The notes: generated by a model from the sequence alone, not told the origin. 64,000 nt of DNA from Verrucomicrobiales bacterium (GCA_016795505.1 JAEUHH010000107.1:1-64000); one strand, 5' to 3'; shown: positions 8,526-18,700, counted from the stretch's first letter. Made by a program: numbers and translations.

Positions 8526-10553
8526 ATGATCCCGTACTCCTCCCGTCTCACCGGTCAGCGCCTCGTCGGCGCCTTCATCGCGACCGCCATCACCCTGATC
8601 GCATCCACCCTGCCCTCCCGATCCGCCGAGGCGGAAAAGGAAGACGGTGAAAAAGCCGCCTGGTGGGATGCCGCCTGGCAGGTGCGCAAACAGATCGTCA
8701 TCACCCCGGCTCCGGATTCCGCTCCGGTCACTCCGGCGGTCACCCTCCTGCGCCTTCACTCGGGCAACTTCCAGTTCGCCGCCGCCCGCGAGGACGGTTC
8801 CGACATCCGCATCGTCGCCGAGGACGGCAAGACCGTTCTACCCCACCACATCGAGCGCTACGATGCCCTGATGAACGAAGCCTTCATCTGGGTTCAGATC
8901 CCCGAGGTGAAGGAGGGCGCCCCCACCCCGGTCTGGCTTTACTACGGCAACGCTGAGGCTCCCGCCTATGATAAAAAGCCCGAGGAAACCTTCCCCGACA
9001 CCGCCCGTCTGGTTTACCACTTCACCGAGGCCACGGCCCCGGCCAGGGATTGGACGGGCAAGGGCAACAGCCCGGAAGCCGCCACCACCCCGACGGCCGG
9101 AGCCATGGTCGGACCGGGCATCGTCCTGTTCGGCACCACCGGCATTTCCATTCCCAATACCGAATCCCTCGCCTGGCTTCCCGGTGCCGAAGTCACTCTG
9201 TCCGTCTGGGTCAAGCCCTCGGCCAAGGCTCCGAATGCCGTGCTGCTCCGCCGGGAGGAGGGCTCGAACGCCGTCCGCCTCGGCGTCAATGACGGCGTTC
9301 CCTATGTCGAGATCGCCGATGCCGCAGGCACGGTCCGCACCACGCCCGGCGAGGCCATCGCGGAGTCGTCGTGGCGCCACCTCGCCGTGGTCTTCTCGGC
9401 GGGCAAGACCGACCTCTACGTGGATGGAAAACCCCATGGCACCGCCGCGAAGGGGCTGCCCGCGCTGGCCTCTCCCATCATCGTCGGCAGCACACCGGAA
9501 CTGGGCGGAGGCTTTGCCGGTGAGGTCGACGAACTCCAGATCCATGCCGCCGCCCTCCCCGCCACCGCCCTGCGCTACGCGGCCGTGAGCCAGTCCGGCA
9601 GCGCCGAGGGCCAGAAGCTGGTGGCGCTGATGGAAGACGAAACGTCCGGCGGTGGCGGTCACAATGAAACCCTGGAGCACGTCATGCTCTTTGGCGACAT
9701 CGCCCGCAACATGATGTTCGACGGCTGGATCGCCATCGGCATCTGCGTCATCATGATGTTCATGGGCGGCTTCGTCGCCATCAAGAAATTCCTCTACCTC
9801 AACAGCATTCAAAAAGGCACGGAAGCCTTCATGAAGCAGTGGTCCCGGGTGTCCAGTGACCTCACCGCCCTCGATCACCAGGACGAGGAGAGCATCAAGA
9901 ACATGGGAGGCTCCGTCAGTCCGCGCATGCTGAAACACATCCGCCGCTCCCCTCACTACCACCTCTACCACATCGGTGCCCAGGAGATCGCCAAACGCAT
10001 CAAGGAGCGCCATCTCGACGGTCTCTCCTCCCGGTCGATGCAGGCCATCCGGGCCAGTCTGGAGTCTGGCCTGGTCCGGGAAAACCACCATATGAACGGC
10101 GGGCTCATCTTCCTGACCATCAGCATCGCCGGCGGCCCTTATGTCGGTCTCCTCGGCACCGTGGTGGGCGTGATGATCACCTTCGCGCTGATCGCCAAGA
10201 CCGGCGAGGTCGAGGTGAACTCCATCGCTCCCGGTATCGCCAGCGCACTCCTGGCCACCGTGTTCGGCCTGCTCGTCGCCATCCCGGCGCTGTTCATCTA
10301 CAGCTACCTCAGCTCGCGGATCAAGGAGTTGCTCTCCTCCATGCAGATGTTCATCGACGAGTTCATCGCCAAGATGGCCGAGTGCTACCCGCCGTCCTCG
10401 GAAGCGGAGCATGTCCTCGAAGCCGATGAAGAGCCTCAAGCGGCAACCCCGGCACCCAAGGCTGCGCCGCGTGCCCAAAGCGCTCCGGCTCCCAAGGCGG
10501 CCGAACCGACTCCTCCTCTGCTCAACCCGAACCTCGAAGGCCATGCAAGCTGA
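8526..10553 (+). CDS. DUF2341-LamG-MotA/TolQ/ExbB fusion protein
   Basis: This encodes 675 residues from the ATG at 8526. A signal or signal-anchor (about 10-33) is followed by a DUF2341 domain (about 46-135; 'WWDAAWQVRKQIVIT' to 'VWLYYGNAEAP'). A LamG/concanavalin-like jelly roll comes next (about 150-345; 'SWRHLAVVFSAGKTDLYVDG'). The MotA/TolQ/ExbB channel domain (about 395-625) has three hydrophobic segments: 'WIAIGICVIMMFMGGFVAI', 'GPYVGLLGTVVGVMITFALI' and 'ALLATVFGLLVAIPALFIYS'. The tail is Pro/Ala-rich. ExbB conducts protons and powers TonB with ExbD; here it carries two extra domains predicted to be periplasmic, possibly a ligand sensor. It overlaps the exbD start by 11 nt, suggesting translational coupling. 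Confidence 0.87.
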   Translation: MIPYSSRLTGQRLVGAFIATAITLIASTLPSRSAEAEKEDGEKAAWWDAAWQVRKQIVITPAPDSAPVTPAVTLLRLHSGNFQFAAAREDGSDIRIVAEDGKTVLPHHIERYDALMNEAFIWVQIPEVKEGAPTPVWLYYGNAEAPAYDKKPEETFPDTARLVYHFTEATAPARDWTGKGNSPEAATTPTAGAMVGPGIVLFGTTGISIPNTESLAWLPGAEVTLSVWVKPSAKAPNAVLLRREEGSNAVRLGVNDGVPYVEIADAAGTVRTTPGEAIAESSWRHLAVVFSAGKTDLYVDGKPHGTAAKGLPALASPIIVGSTPELGGGFAGEVDELQIHAAALPATALRYAAVSQSGSAEGQKLVALMEDETSGGGGHNETLEHVMLFGDIARNMMFDGWIAIGICVIMMFMGGFVAIKKFLYLNSIQKGTEAFMKQWSRVSSDLTALDHQDEESIKNMGGSVSPRMLKHIRRSPHYHLYHIGAQEIAKRIKERHLDGLSSRSMQAIRASLESGLVRENHHMNGGLIFLTISIAGGPYVGLLGTVVGVMITFALIAKTGEVEVNSIAPGIASALLATVFGLLVAIPALFIYSYLSSRIKELLSSMQMFIDEFIAKMAECYPPSSEAEHVLEADEEPQAATPAPKAAPRAQSAPAPKAAEPTPPLLNPNLEGHAS

Positions 10554-10941
10554 CGGCGGCAAAAGCTACGACGACATCAACGTGACGCCCATGGTGGACC
10601 TCTACCTGGTGCTGTTGCTCATCTTCATCATCATGACCACCGCCGGTGTGCAGGGGATCAAGGTGGACCTCCCCAAAGGCAGCAAGGCTCCCGCCATCGG
10701 CGGTCCCAAGGGCAAGGCCGTGACCGTCAACGACGAGGGCAAGATCTTCCTCGATACCGTGCCGGTGACTTTGGAAGAGCTGGAGACGCGGCTGAGCGAA
10801 CACAAATCCAAGCACGAGGACTTTCCCATCGTCATCCGCGGCGATGGCGGCACCCAGTACCAACAGGTCATGTCCGTGCTCGATGTGGTCGGCCGCGTCG
10901 GCATCACCAAGATCGGCATGGCCACCCAGGCTCCCAAGTGA
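10543..10941 (+). CDS. exbD: ExbD/TolR family proton-channel subunit
   Basis: This encodes 132 residues. The ATG at 10543 lies inside the end of the ExbB-type gene. The single N-terminal membrane helix 'MVDLYLVLLLIFIIMTTAG' carries the family's essential aspartate (Asp19). The periplasmic part ends with the usual 'FPIVIRGDGGTQYQQVMSVL' fold. The length is close to that of typical ExbD proteins. With the preceding ExbB and the following TonB it forms a complete energy-transducing module dedicated to this locus. Confidence 0.92.
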   Translation: MQADGGKSYDDINVTPMVDLYLVLLLIFIIMTTAGVQGIKVDLPKGSKAPAIGGPKGKAVTVNDEGKIFLDTVPVTLEELETRLSEHKSKHEDFPIVIRGDGGTQYQQVMSVLDVVGRVGITKIGMATQAPK

Positions 10942-10977
10942 GCCGGGCCCGGCGGATTTCATCGAAACACCATCGAC

Positions 10978-11697
10978 ATGAGCGATTACCATTTCGAAGA
11001 CGACGATTCCTTCCTGGAACGCCACGGCGGCAAAGTCGGCGGCGTCCTGTTCCTCGCGCTGGCGGGAGGAGCCGCCTTCTGGTTCGTGACCAAGGAGGAG
11101 AAACCCAAGAAAGCCGCGCCCGTGGCCATGATCGACATCATGCCGCTGCCACCTCCCCCTCCACCGCCGCCACCTCCTCCCCCGCCGCCACCGCCGGAGG
11201 AAACCCCGCCTCCTGTCGAGGAGGAGAAAGTCGAGGAGTTCGTCCCCGAGGAAATGCCCGAAGAGGCTCCCCCGGAGCCGGCTGCTGAGCCAGAGCCCGC
11301 CATCGGCACCAACAACGTCGGCGACGGTCCGCCGGACGGATTCGGTCTCCGCGCCGGTGGCGGCGGAGGCGTCTTCGGCGGCAAAGGCATCGGTGGCACC
11401 GGACGCAAGGGCGGCAGCAAGTTCGGCTCCTACGCCGGCAAGGTTCAAGCCGCCATCACCGATGCCCTCCGCAGCGACAAGCGCACCCGCAGCGCCGTGA
11501 TGAGCCTGGAAGTGAAAATCTGGGCCGACCAACTCGGCCGCGTCACCCGCACCCAACTGGTCAGCACCACCGGAGACACCGGTCTCGACAATGTCCTGCG
11601 CCAGGATGTCCTCGGCCGGGTCCGTCTGCCCGAGCCGCCTCCCGCCGACATGCCGATGCCCATCAATCTCCGCATCACCGCCCGCAAGGCGAACTGA
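10978..11697 (+). CDS. tonB: TonB-type energy transducer with 16-proline run
   Basis: This encodes 239 residues. A short cytoplasmic start is followed by a transmembrane helix at about 19-37. The periplasmic linker contains sixteen consecutive prolines encoded at 11149-11196, then a Glu/Pro-rich stretch and a glycine-rich region (about 120-145). The C-terminal domain (about 150-239) resembles TonB ('VMSLEVKIWADQLGRVTRTQ', then a conserved 'LRQDVLGRVRLPEPPP'). TonB spans the periplasm and passes proton-motive energy to an outer-membrane partner. The proline run predicts strong dependence on elongation factor P, a possible control point. It lies 36 bp after exbD. Confidence 0.88.
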   Translation: MSDYHFEDDDSFLERHGGKVGGVLFLALAGGAAFWFVTKEEKPKKAAPVAMIDIMPLPPPPPPPPPPPPPPPPEETPPPVEEEKVEEFVPEEMPEEAPPEPAAEPEPAIGTNNVGDGPPDGFGLRAGGGGGVFGGKGIGGTGRKGGSKFGSYAGKVQAAITDALRSDKRTRSAVMSLEVKIWADQLGRVTRTQLVSTTGDTGLDNVLRQDVLGRVRLPEPPPADMPMPINLRITARKAN

Positions 11698-11718
11698 TCC
11701 CCCTTTCCCGATTTTCTC

Positions 11719-13782
11719 ATGGCCATTTTCCTCCAGCGCTCCCATCGGGAGTTCCGCCTCCGGATCGTCAGCGTCGCGCTGCTCCCCTGCATCATGATGA
11801 CGGCTTCGCCTGCCCAGGATACTCCGCCGCCGGCCGAGCCCCAGGGTCCCCAGTACCCGCCCGTATTGCTGCCCGGTACGAAAGCCAATGCCGAAACGGC
11901 CACCGAAGCCGCCACCACACCGGCCAGCGCTACCGAAGCACCCGAAGCCTCAGAGAAGCCCGCTCCCGCCGAAGAACAGGCCGAGACTGCGGCTCCAGCA
12001 CCCGCCGAGCCTGCCGTCGATCCCGCTTTGATGCTGGAAGAGCCCCCGCCGCTGCCGCCCGGCTTGGTGGAGCCCGATCTGGGCGCCGATCCCACCCCCA
12101 CCGAGAGCGTGGTGATCAACCTGATCAACCGCCTCGTCCAACGCGGCGTGCTCACCCAGGGCGACGCCGCCGAACTCATCTCCCAGGCCGAGCGCGACGC
12201 CGCCATCGCCAACCAAAACGCCGAAGCCGACCGCATTCTCGCCGAGGATGCCGCCATGGCCGCCGAGACCGATGTCGTCGTCACCCACATCCCCGCTCCG
12301 CTCAAGGAGCAGATGCGCGAGGAGATCAAAGCCGAGGTCCTCGCCGCCGCCCGCGATGAAGGCTGGGTGAATGTCGACAAGATACCCGAATGGGTGAACC
12401 ACTTCGAATTCTTCGGCGACTTTCGCGTCCGCTACTCGGGGAACCTCTTCCCAGATGGCAATGACACCACCGGTTCCTTCCCGAACTTCCACCGCATCAA
12501 CAGCGGTTCGCCTTTCGACGTGGCCGGCTTCGAGTTCTCGCCACAGCTCAATGTAGATGAGGAACGCCACCGTTTTCGACTGCGCACCCGGCTGGGAGCC
12601 GCGATCCGCCTCGACGAGCACTTCAGCGCCGGTATTCGCCTGGCCACCGGCAACGACAACAGCCCGGTCTCCGCCAACCAGACGCTCAGCGGCAATTTCA
12701 ATCGCTACCCGATCTGGCTTGACCGCTCCTTCCTGAAATGGGAGGCCCACGACGACCGCACCGATCTCACCCTCATCGCCGGTCGGTTCGACAATCCCTT
12801 CTTCCGGGTCAGCGAGATCCAGTGGGACAACGACCTCGGCTTCGATGGCTTCGCGCTCGGCCTCGCCCACGAGATCACCCCCGGTGTGACGCCCTTCTTC
12901 AACGGGGGCATCTTCCCCATCTTCAACACCGGCTTCAACTTCCCCGACAACATGCCGGACAAATATGAGAGCACCGACAAGTGGATCTACGGCGCCCAGT
13001 TCGGCGTCGATGTGAAAGGGAAGGAAGATGACGTAAATGCGAAGTTGGGCGTGGCTTACTATGACTACGACAACGTCCAGGGCGAGCTCTCCGAGCCCTT
13101 CATTCCCTTCACGGCGAACGACGCCGGCAGCACCGACAACCTGCGTCCCTCCTACGCACAGAAAGGGAATACCTACATGGCCCTGCGCGACATCGTTCCC
13201 GATGCCCTCAATGGCTTCGGCACCCAGAACCAGTGGCAGTACTTCGGTCTCGCATCCGACTTCAACGTGCTCAGCTACAACGCCAAAATCGACCTGAATC
13301 ACTTCGAGCCGCTACAGATCAGCCTGCTCGGCGAGTTCGGCAAGAATCTGGGCTTTGATCCCGAGCAGATCGATCCTATCGCCGTCAACAATCGCGGCCC
13401 CATCCCGCCCCCCGATCCCGTCGATCCGAACGCACCCGTCGATCCCAACGCGCCCGCCCCGCCGCCCGCGGTCGGAGCCTTCGAGGGCGGCAACGAGGCC
13501 TGGAGCCTGGCCATCCAGTTTGGTCACAGCAAATTCGAGAAGGCCGGCGACTGGAACACCGTTTTTGGCTATCGCTACGTCGAGTCGGATGCCTACGTCG
13601 ACGGCTTCACCGACTCCAACTTCGGACTCGGAGGCACCAACATGGAGGGCTACACCGCCTCTCTGGGCATCGCCCTCTCCCCGAGCGTGAACATCAACTT
13701 CCGCTGGATGGGCGCCAACGAGATCGCCGGTCCTCCGCTCAAGACGGATGTCATCCTCATCGACCTGAATGCCAAGTTCTGA
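11719..13782 (+). CDS. putative outer-membrane porin (Porin_5-like)
   Basis: This encodes 687 residues. Residues 1-33 are a signal peptide. Residues 35-110 are Ala/Glu/Pro-rich, followed by a helical segment at about 125-205 ('INLIRLVQRGVLTQGDAAEL'-like, with many Ala/Glu). From about residue 225 the sequence alternates as a beta-barrel ('HFEFFGDFRVRYSGNLF', 'RHRFRLRTRLGAAIRLDEHF') and ends in NAKF, a typical outer-membrane C-terminus. The layout (helical N-domain, then barrel) matches the 'putative porin' family. It lies 21 bp after tonB in the same operon, so it could be the outer-membrane protein that TonB contacts. No plug domain or clear TonB box is visible. Confidence 0.82.
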   Translation: MAIFLQRSHREFRLRIVSVALLPCIMMTASPAQDTPPPAEPQGPQYPPVLLPGTKANAETATEAATTPASATEAPEASEKPAPAEEQAETAAPAPAEPAVDPALMLEEPPPLPPGLVEPDLGADPTPTESVVINLINRLVQRGVLTQGDAAELISQAERDAAIANQNAEADRILAEDAAMAAETDVVVTHIPAPLKEQMREEIKAEVLAAARDEGWVNVDKIPEWVNHFEFFGDFRVRYSGNLFPDGNDTTGSFPNFHRINSGSPFDVAGFEFSPQLNVDEERHRFRLRTRLGAAIRLDEHFSAGIRLATGNDNSPVSANQTLSGNFNRYPIWLDRSFLKWEAHDDRTDLTLIAGRFDNPFFRVSEIQWDNDLGFDGFALGLAHEITPGVTPFFNGGIFPIFNTGFNFPDNMPDKYESTDKWIYGAQFGVDVKGKEDDVNAKLGVAYYDYDNVQGELSEPFIPFTANDAGSTDNLRPSYAQKGNTYMALRDIVPDALNGFGTQNQWQYFGLASDFNVLSYNAKIDLNHFEPLQISLLGEFGKNLGFDPEQIDPIAVNNRGPIPPPDPVDPNAPVDPNAPAPPPAVGAFEGGNEAWSLAIQFGHSKFEKAGDWNTVFGYRYVESDAYVDGFTDSNFGLGGTNMEGYTASLGIALSPSVNINFRWMGANEIAGPPLKTDVILIDLNAKF

Positions 13783-13793
13783 CCTCATTCGTC

Positions 13794-14561
13794 ATGAAAT
13801 CCATCGTCCCCGCCCCTTTCCTGGCCGGCTTCGTCGCTGCAATGGCGATCGCCTCCGGCGCGACTGCCCAGGAAGCTCCGAACCCCGTCGAAGCCAGACT
13901 CCGCGACACCCTGCGCAATACCATGCTGCAGCTCCGAAACGTGGAGGCCGAACGCGCCCGTCTCGACGCCGAACTCCAGGCCGTCAAGGCCCAGAGCGAG
14001 AAGAAGATCAAGGATCTGACCACCGAGCTGGACACTACCACCAAGCGCGGCGCCGATGAGAAGGCGCTGGCCGACAAGATCATCGCCGAACAGAAGACCA
14101 CCATCGCCGGCCAGGGCACCCAGATCGAGACCCTTCAGAAGTTGCTGGAAAAGTGGAAGATCTCCCACGTCCAGATCACCGACATCGCCCGCGCCAAAGA
14201 AGCCGAGCGGGCCAAGCTCGCCACCAAAGCCATCGAACTCCAGCGCACCGTCGACGCCCGCGAACGGCAGAACATCGAACTCTACCAACTCGGCAAGGAA
14301 ATCATCGAACGCTACGAGAACTTTGCCCTCGGGCGCGCCCTGCTGGCCCGCGAGCCTTTCACAGGCCTGACCAAGGTGCGTCTCGAAGAGCAGATTCAGG
14401 ACTACAAGGACAAGGTTCAGGATCAACTCGGTGATCCTGACGAGAAACCCGCTGATTCCACCGCCGAGGCTCCCACAGAGCCCACCGGCGACGCGGCTCC
14501 CGTCGGACCAGTCGATCCCGCCCCGGCCGCCTCAGCCGATCCCCTGCCTCCCGCTCCCTGA
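13794..14561 (+). CDS. periplasmic coiled-coil protein of the secretion cluster
   Basis: This encodes 255 residues. A signal peptide (1-25, ending SGATAQ) is followed by a long alpha-helical coiled coil (about 35-205), rich in Glu, Lys, Arg, Ala and Gln with heptad spacing. The tail is Pro/Ala/Asp-rich. I see no catalytic motif. The gene is 11 bp after the porin gene, so the product probably acts in the same periplasmic assembly, for example as a spacer or scaffold between membranes; that role is inferred from position and shape. Confidence 0.75.
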   Translation: MKSIVPAPFLAGFVAAMAIASGATAQEAPNPVEARLRDTLRNTMLQLRNVEAERARLDAELQAVKAQSEKKIKDLTTELDTTTKRGADEKALADKIIAEQKTTIAGQGTQIETLQKLLEKWKISHVQITDIARAKEAERAKLATKAIELQRTVDARERQNIELYQLGKEIIERYENFALGRALLAREPFTGLTKVRLEEQIQDYKDKVQDQLGDPDEKPADSTAEAPTEPTGDAAPVGPVDPAPAASADPLPPAP

Positions 14562-14578
14562 CCATTCCCCCCGACTTT

Positions 14579-14594
14579 GTGACGAAATGGTCAC
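14579..14594. promoter_or_regulatory. operator-like palindrome GTGAC-N6-GTCAC, copy C
   Basis: A perfect 5+5 inverted repeat with spacer GAAATG lies in the 124-bp gap between the coiled-coil gene and the isomerase gene. It suggests a second promoter inside the secretion cluster, driving the isomerase and TpsA. Confidence 0.5.
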
Positions 14595-14685
14595 CCGGCA
14601 ACGCGTCACGACCGTGGCCCCAGCGACCATCACCCTCGTCAGAACCCACGCGACTCTACCGAACCTGACAATCATCCGACTATCC

Positions 14686-15672
14686 ATGATCGCAACCCGT
14701 CTCCTCATCGCCACCGGTCTCGCCTGCGGCCTGACATCGCTCACCACAGTGGCCCACGCCCAGACCGAAACCGCCTCCGTCGCCCCCGTGGCCGCGCCGG
14801 TTGCCGTGCCGTCCCGCTCCACCGCCGACCGCGGCGAAGTCGACGAGGTGCTCGGACGCGTCGGCGAGTTCGAAGTGCGCCTCAGCGACGTGCGTCGCAG
14901 CCTCGACACCCTGACCCAGGCCGAGCGCGATGCCCTGAGCCGCGAGCCGGCCGCGCTCAACCAATACGTGCGCTCCCTCCTCGTTCAGCAACTCGTGCTC
15001 CGCGAAGCGGGCCAGGCCGGCTGGGACAAAAGCCCCGTCGTCGAGGAACGCATGAAGACGCTGCGCGACGGCGTGGTCGCCTCCACCTACCTCGAGTCGG
15101 TCAGTTCTCCGCCCGCCGCTTTCCCGACCGAAGCCGACCTCACCGCCGTTTACGAAGCCAACCGCAACGCCCTCCAGGTGCCCAAATCCTGGCGCCTCGC
15201 CCAGATCTTCATCTCTGATCCCCAGACCGGCGACGATCCCAAAGCCTCGCCGGCCGCCGCCGCGAAGTTGGAAAAAGTGCGCGCCGCCCTCGCCGCTCCC
15301 GATGCCAATTTTGCCAACCTCGCCAAGTCGGAGAGTGAAGAGCCCGCCAGCGCCGCCCGCGGTGGCGAGATCGGCTGGATCACCGAGACGCAGATCCACC
15401 CCAACGTCCTGTCCGCCCTGCCCGGCGTCGACATCGGCAAGGTCTCCGAGCCGGTGCGCCTCCAGGACGGCTGGCACCTCATCCTCGTGCTCGACATCCG
15501 CGAAGCCCACACCCCGACCTTCCAGCAGGTGCGCGAGCAACTCGCCGCCCAACTCCGGGCCGAAAAGACCCGCGCCGACAGCCAGGCCTACCTCGGTCGC
15601 CTGCTCCAGCAGAATCCCATCGCCATCAACGAAATGATGCTGTCCCGCCTCATTCCGGCCGAGGCGAAGTGA
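14686..15672 (+). CDS. periplasmic parvulin-type peptidyl-prolyl isomerase (SurA/PpiC-like)
   Basis: This encodes 328 residues from the ATG at 14686, where a signal peptide begins (1-26, ending VAHAQ). A helical SurA-type N-terminal segment (about 50-150; 'LTQAERDALSREPAALNQYV') precedes one parvulin domain (about 165-275; 'RLAQIFISDPQTGD', 'GGEIGWITETQIHPNVLSAL', 'LQDGWHLILVLDIREA'). Such proteins chaperone outer-membrane or secreted polypeptides in the periplasm. Placed directly before tpsA, it is likely to hold the huge exoprotein unfolded before it reaches TpsB; this is inference. Confidence 0.85.
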   Translation: MIATRLLIATGLACGLTSLTTVAHAQTETASVAPVAAPVAVPSRSTADRGEVDEVLGRVGEFEVRLSDVRRSLDTLTQAERDALSREPAALNQYVRSLLVQQLVLREAGQAGWDKSPVVEERMKTLRDGVVASTYLESVSSPPAAFPTEADLTAVYEANRNALQVPKSWRLAQIFISDPQTGDDPKASPAAAAKLEKVRAALAAPDANFANLAKSESEEPASAARGGEIGWITETQIHPNVLSALPGVDIGKVSEPVRLQDGWHLILVLDIREAHTPTFQQVREQLAAQLRAEKTRADSQAYLGRLLQQNPIAINEMMLSRLIPAEAK

Positions 15673-15676
15673 CCGG

Positions 15677-15727
15677 CTTTCCGATCAAACCCTGTTCGAT
15701 CGGAGATCAGACCCTGTCTCATCGAAA
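15677..15727. repeat. dispersed 22-nt-period repeat, copy 2
   Basis: Two units lie between the isomerase stop and the TpsA GTG start: TTTCCGATCAAACCCTGTTC, then CGGAGATCAGACCCTGTCTC, then ATCGAAAA. The repeat fills almost the whole 57-bp gap, so the 5' untranslated sequence of tpsA is made of it. Confidence 0.7.
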
Positions 15728-15729
15728 AC

Positions 15730-18700
15730 GTGAATCGCCCGCCCGCCACAACTCACCAGCCCGGCGGCCTCGCCGGCCAGGTGCTCGCGTGGACGGCCAT
15801 CGCGGGCTTGTCGATGGGAAATCTGCGGGCCGGCGACATCCTCCGGGGCGGCGCCCCCGCCGGCGACGCCGCCCGGCGCTCGGCGGCAGCGAACCAAGCC
15901 ACCGCCGCCGCTGCGGCCGCGGCTCGATCCAGCGCCCGCGACTCACTGGCCCGCACCACCGGGGCCCTTAATGCGGTGAAGGCCATGCAGGCCGCCGCCC
16001 GCGCTGCCGCGGCGGGCAACAACGCGGGGATGAATCCCAACCTGCCGGGCACGCCGCTGCCGAACGTTCCCAACGGCCTCACCCCGGGCGGGCTCCAGGT
16101 CGATCCCGGCGTCATCGGCGGCACGGCCGTCTGGAGTGGAGCCACCCTGCCGACCCAGTCGCAGGCCGCCGGTCGCACCACGGTCAACATCAAACAGACC
16201 CAGCAGACCGCCCTGCTCAGTTGGCAGACCTTCAATGTGGGCCGCCAGACCACCCTGCGATTTGACCAGTCGTCGGGTGGGGCGAATACGAACAAGTGGA
16301 TCGCCTTCAACAAGGTCAACGACCCGACCGGCGCGCCGAGCCAGATTCTCGGTTCCATCCAGGCACCCGGCCAGGTGTATGTCATCAATCGCAACGGCAT
16401 TATTTTCGGCGCTGGCAGCCAGGTCAATGCCGCCACGCTGGTCGCTTCCTCACTGCCGATCAATGACAACCTGGTGCAGCGCGGTCTGCTGAACAATCCG
16501 GACGCGCAATTCCTCTTCTCCGGCCTGCCGATCCCGGCGGGAACCAACGGCACGCCGGCCTTCACGCCCGAGCCTCCGAACCCGGCGATCGGCCGCTACG
16601 GCGATGTCATCGTGCAGCGCGGCGCGACGCTGTTCAGCCCGAGCAACGAAGCCAAGGTCGGCGGCCGGGTGATGCTGGTCGGTCCGAATGTGAAGAACGA
16701 CGGCACGATCCGTACGCCGGACGGCCAGACCATCCTCGCCGCTGGTCTCCAGGTCGGCATCAATGCCCATTCGTCTGCCGATCCCAGCCTGCGCGGCCTC
16801 GATGTCTTCGTCGGGGCAATCCAGGAAGCCGGCCAGCCTCTCTACGCCGGCTCGGTGACGAACAGCGGCCTGATCGAGTCGCTGCGGGGCAGCGTGACGA
16901 TGGCGGGCAAGGATTTGAATCAGTTCGGCGCCATCGAAAGCTCCACCTCGGTGTCGTTGAACGGGCGGATCGATTTGCTCGCCAGCTATGACGCGGTGGT
17001 GAACACAGCTTATGACGCCACAAATCCCCTGTCCCAGCCCTTTTTGAATCAAAGAACCGGCACGGTCCGCCTGGGTCGTGGAAGCGTCACCCGAGTCATG
17101 CCGGAATACGGAAGCAGCGAAACCAGCATCGGCACTCAACTGGCGCTCCGCTCGCAGGTCAACATCACGGGCAGGGCCATTCATCTTGCCCCGGAGTCGC
17201 GCATTCACGCCCCCAGCGGGCAGGTGAATATCCGGGCTGGAGAATGGGTCCTCCTCGGTCTGGGAGGAACCAATCCCAACAGCCGCTTCCTCCAATCCGT
17301 AGGACAGGTCTATCTCGATGCCGGCTCGCTGATCGACGTGGCCGGCACGGTGGACGTGTCCGTGCCGGTGACACAGAACATTCTGTCACTGGAACTCCGC
17401 GGGGCGGAGTTCGCCAACTCTCCGCTTCAACGGGCCGGCGTGCTGCGTGGCGCCACGGTGAATGTGGACATTCGCAATCGGGGCATCTACAACGGCTTCG
17501 CCTGGGTGGGCACACCCCTGGCCGATGTCGCGGGCTTTGTCGGCTTGATCCAGCGGACGGTCGAGGAATTCACCGCGCCTGGCGGCTCGGTCACGATCAG
17601 CGCGGGCAACTCGGTGGTGATGCAGCCAGGATCGAAGATCGACGTATCCGGCGGCACCATCGAATACCAGGGCGGTTTTGTGCAGACCACCCGCCTGTTG
17701 TCGGGCGGGAGGTTGGTTGACATCAAGGATGCCACGCCGGATCGCGTCTATGACGGTATCTACGAAGGCAAGATGGTGAATTCGCACGACCGCTGGGGCA
17801 TTACCGAAGTCTTCGATCAGCCGCTGGCCCTGACCGGTCGGCACTGGGAGAACACCTATACCCACGGTGCCGCTGGAGGCAGCATCGCCATCCAGGCGCC
17901 CGGGATGGCGCTGGATGGGGGTCTGATAGGAAGAACGGTGAACGGCCCCCGCCAACGCGAGGATCGGGCTGCCCTCAGTTCTCTGAAACTGACGTTCCTG
18001 CGCGAAAATCCATCGGTGAATCAGTTCCCGCTCCACGCCCCCACGCCGCCGACGGTGATCTTCAGCGACGACTTCCGCCAGCGCATGGCCGGTCCCTTCC
18101 GCTTGGACGCCACCGACAATCCGCTGGGTTTGAGGGCGGACCGGCTGGAGACGGTTTACTTGTCGCCCTCCCTCTACACAAAGAGTGGCTTTGGCACGAT
18201 CACCGTGGAAAACAATGACGGCGATTTCCGCCTGCCCGAAGGTGTTACACTGGAGACGCCACCTGGCGGCGGTCTGACCGTAAAGGCGTCGAACATCGGC
18301 ATCGCGGGAAGCATCTTCGCTCCCTCGGGGAACCTCTCTTTCACCGCCTACAACCTGCCCCTCGATCTGGTAAACTCGAGGCCCACAGTGAAACCGACCG
18401 CGTCCCCCTCACGCGGGCGATTTACCCTGGCTCCCGGCGCGATTCTCAGCACTGCCGGGCTGGTGGCCGATGACCGGGCCAGTTCGCCCGTGCTGATGCC
18501 CATCTCGACATCGGGTGGCACCGTGCAGATTTCCGCCTTCTCTGCCAGCCTGGCGGAGGGTGCCCTCATCGATGTGTCTGGAGGCGCCCAGATGAGTCCG
18601 CGAGGCAGAGTCACTTATGGAAATGCCGGCTCCATTTCGGTTGCCGCCGGACGGGATCTCAATCTCGACTCAGTCCTCGGAGGCACCCTGACACTCGGAT

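Noticed and set aside
5384-14594. CRP/FNR-type sites
   Set aside because: The half sites match in part (GTGA...TCAC) but the spacing is 8 bp rather than 6, so I do not name the regulator.
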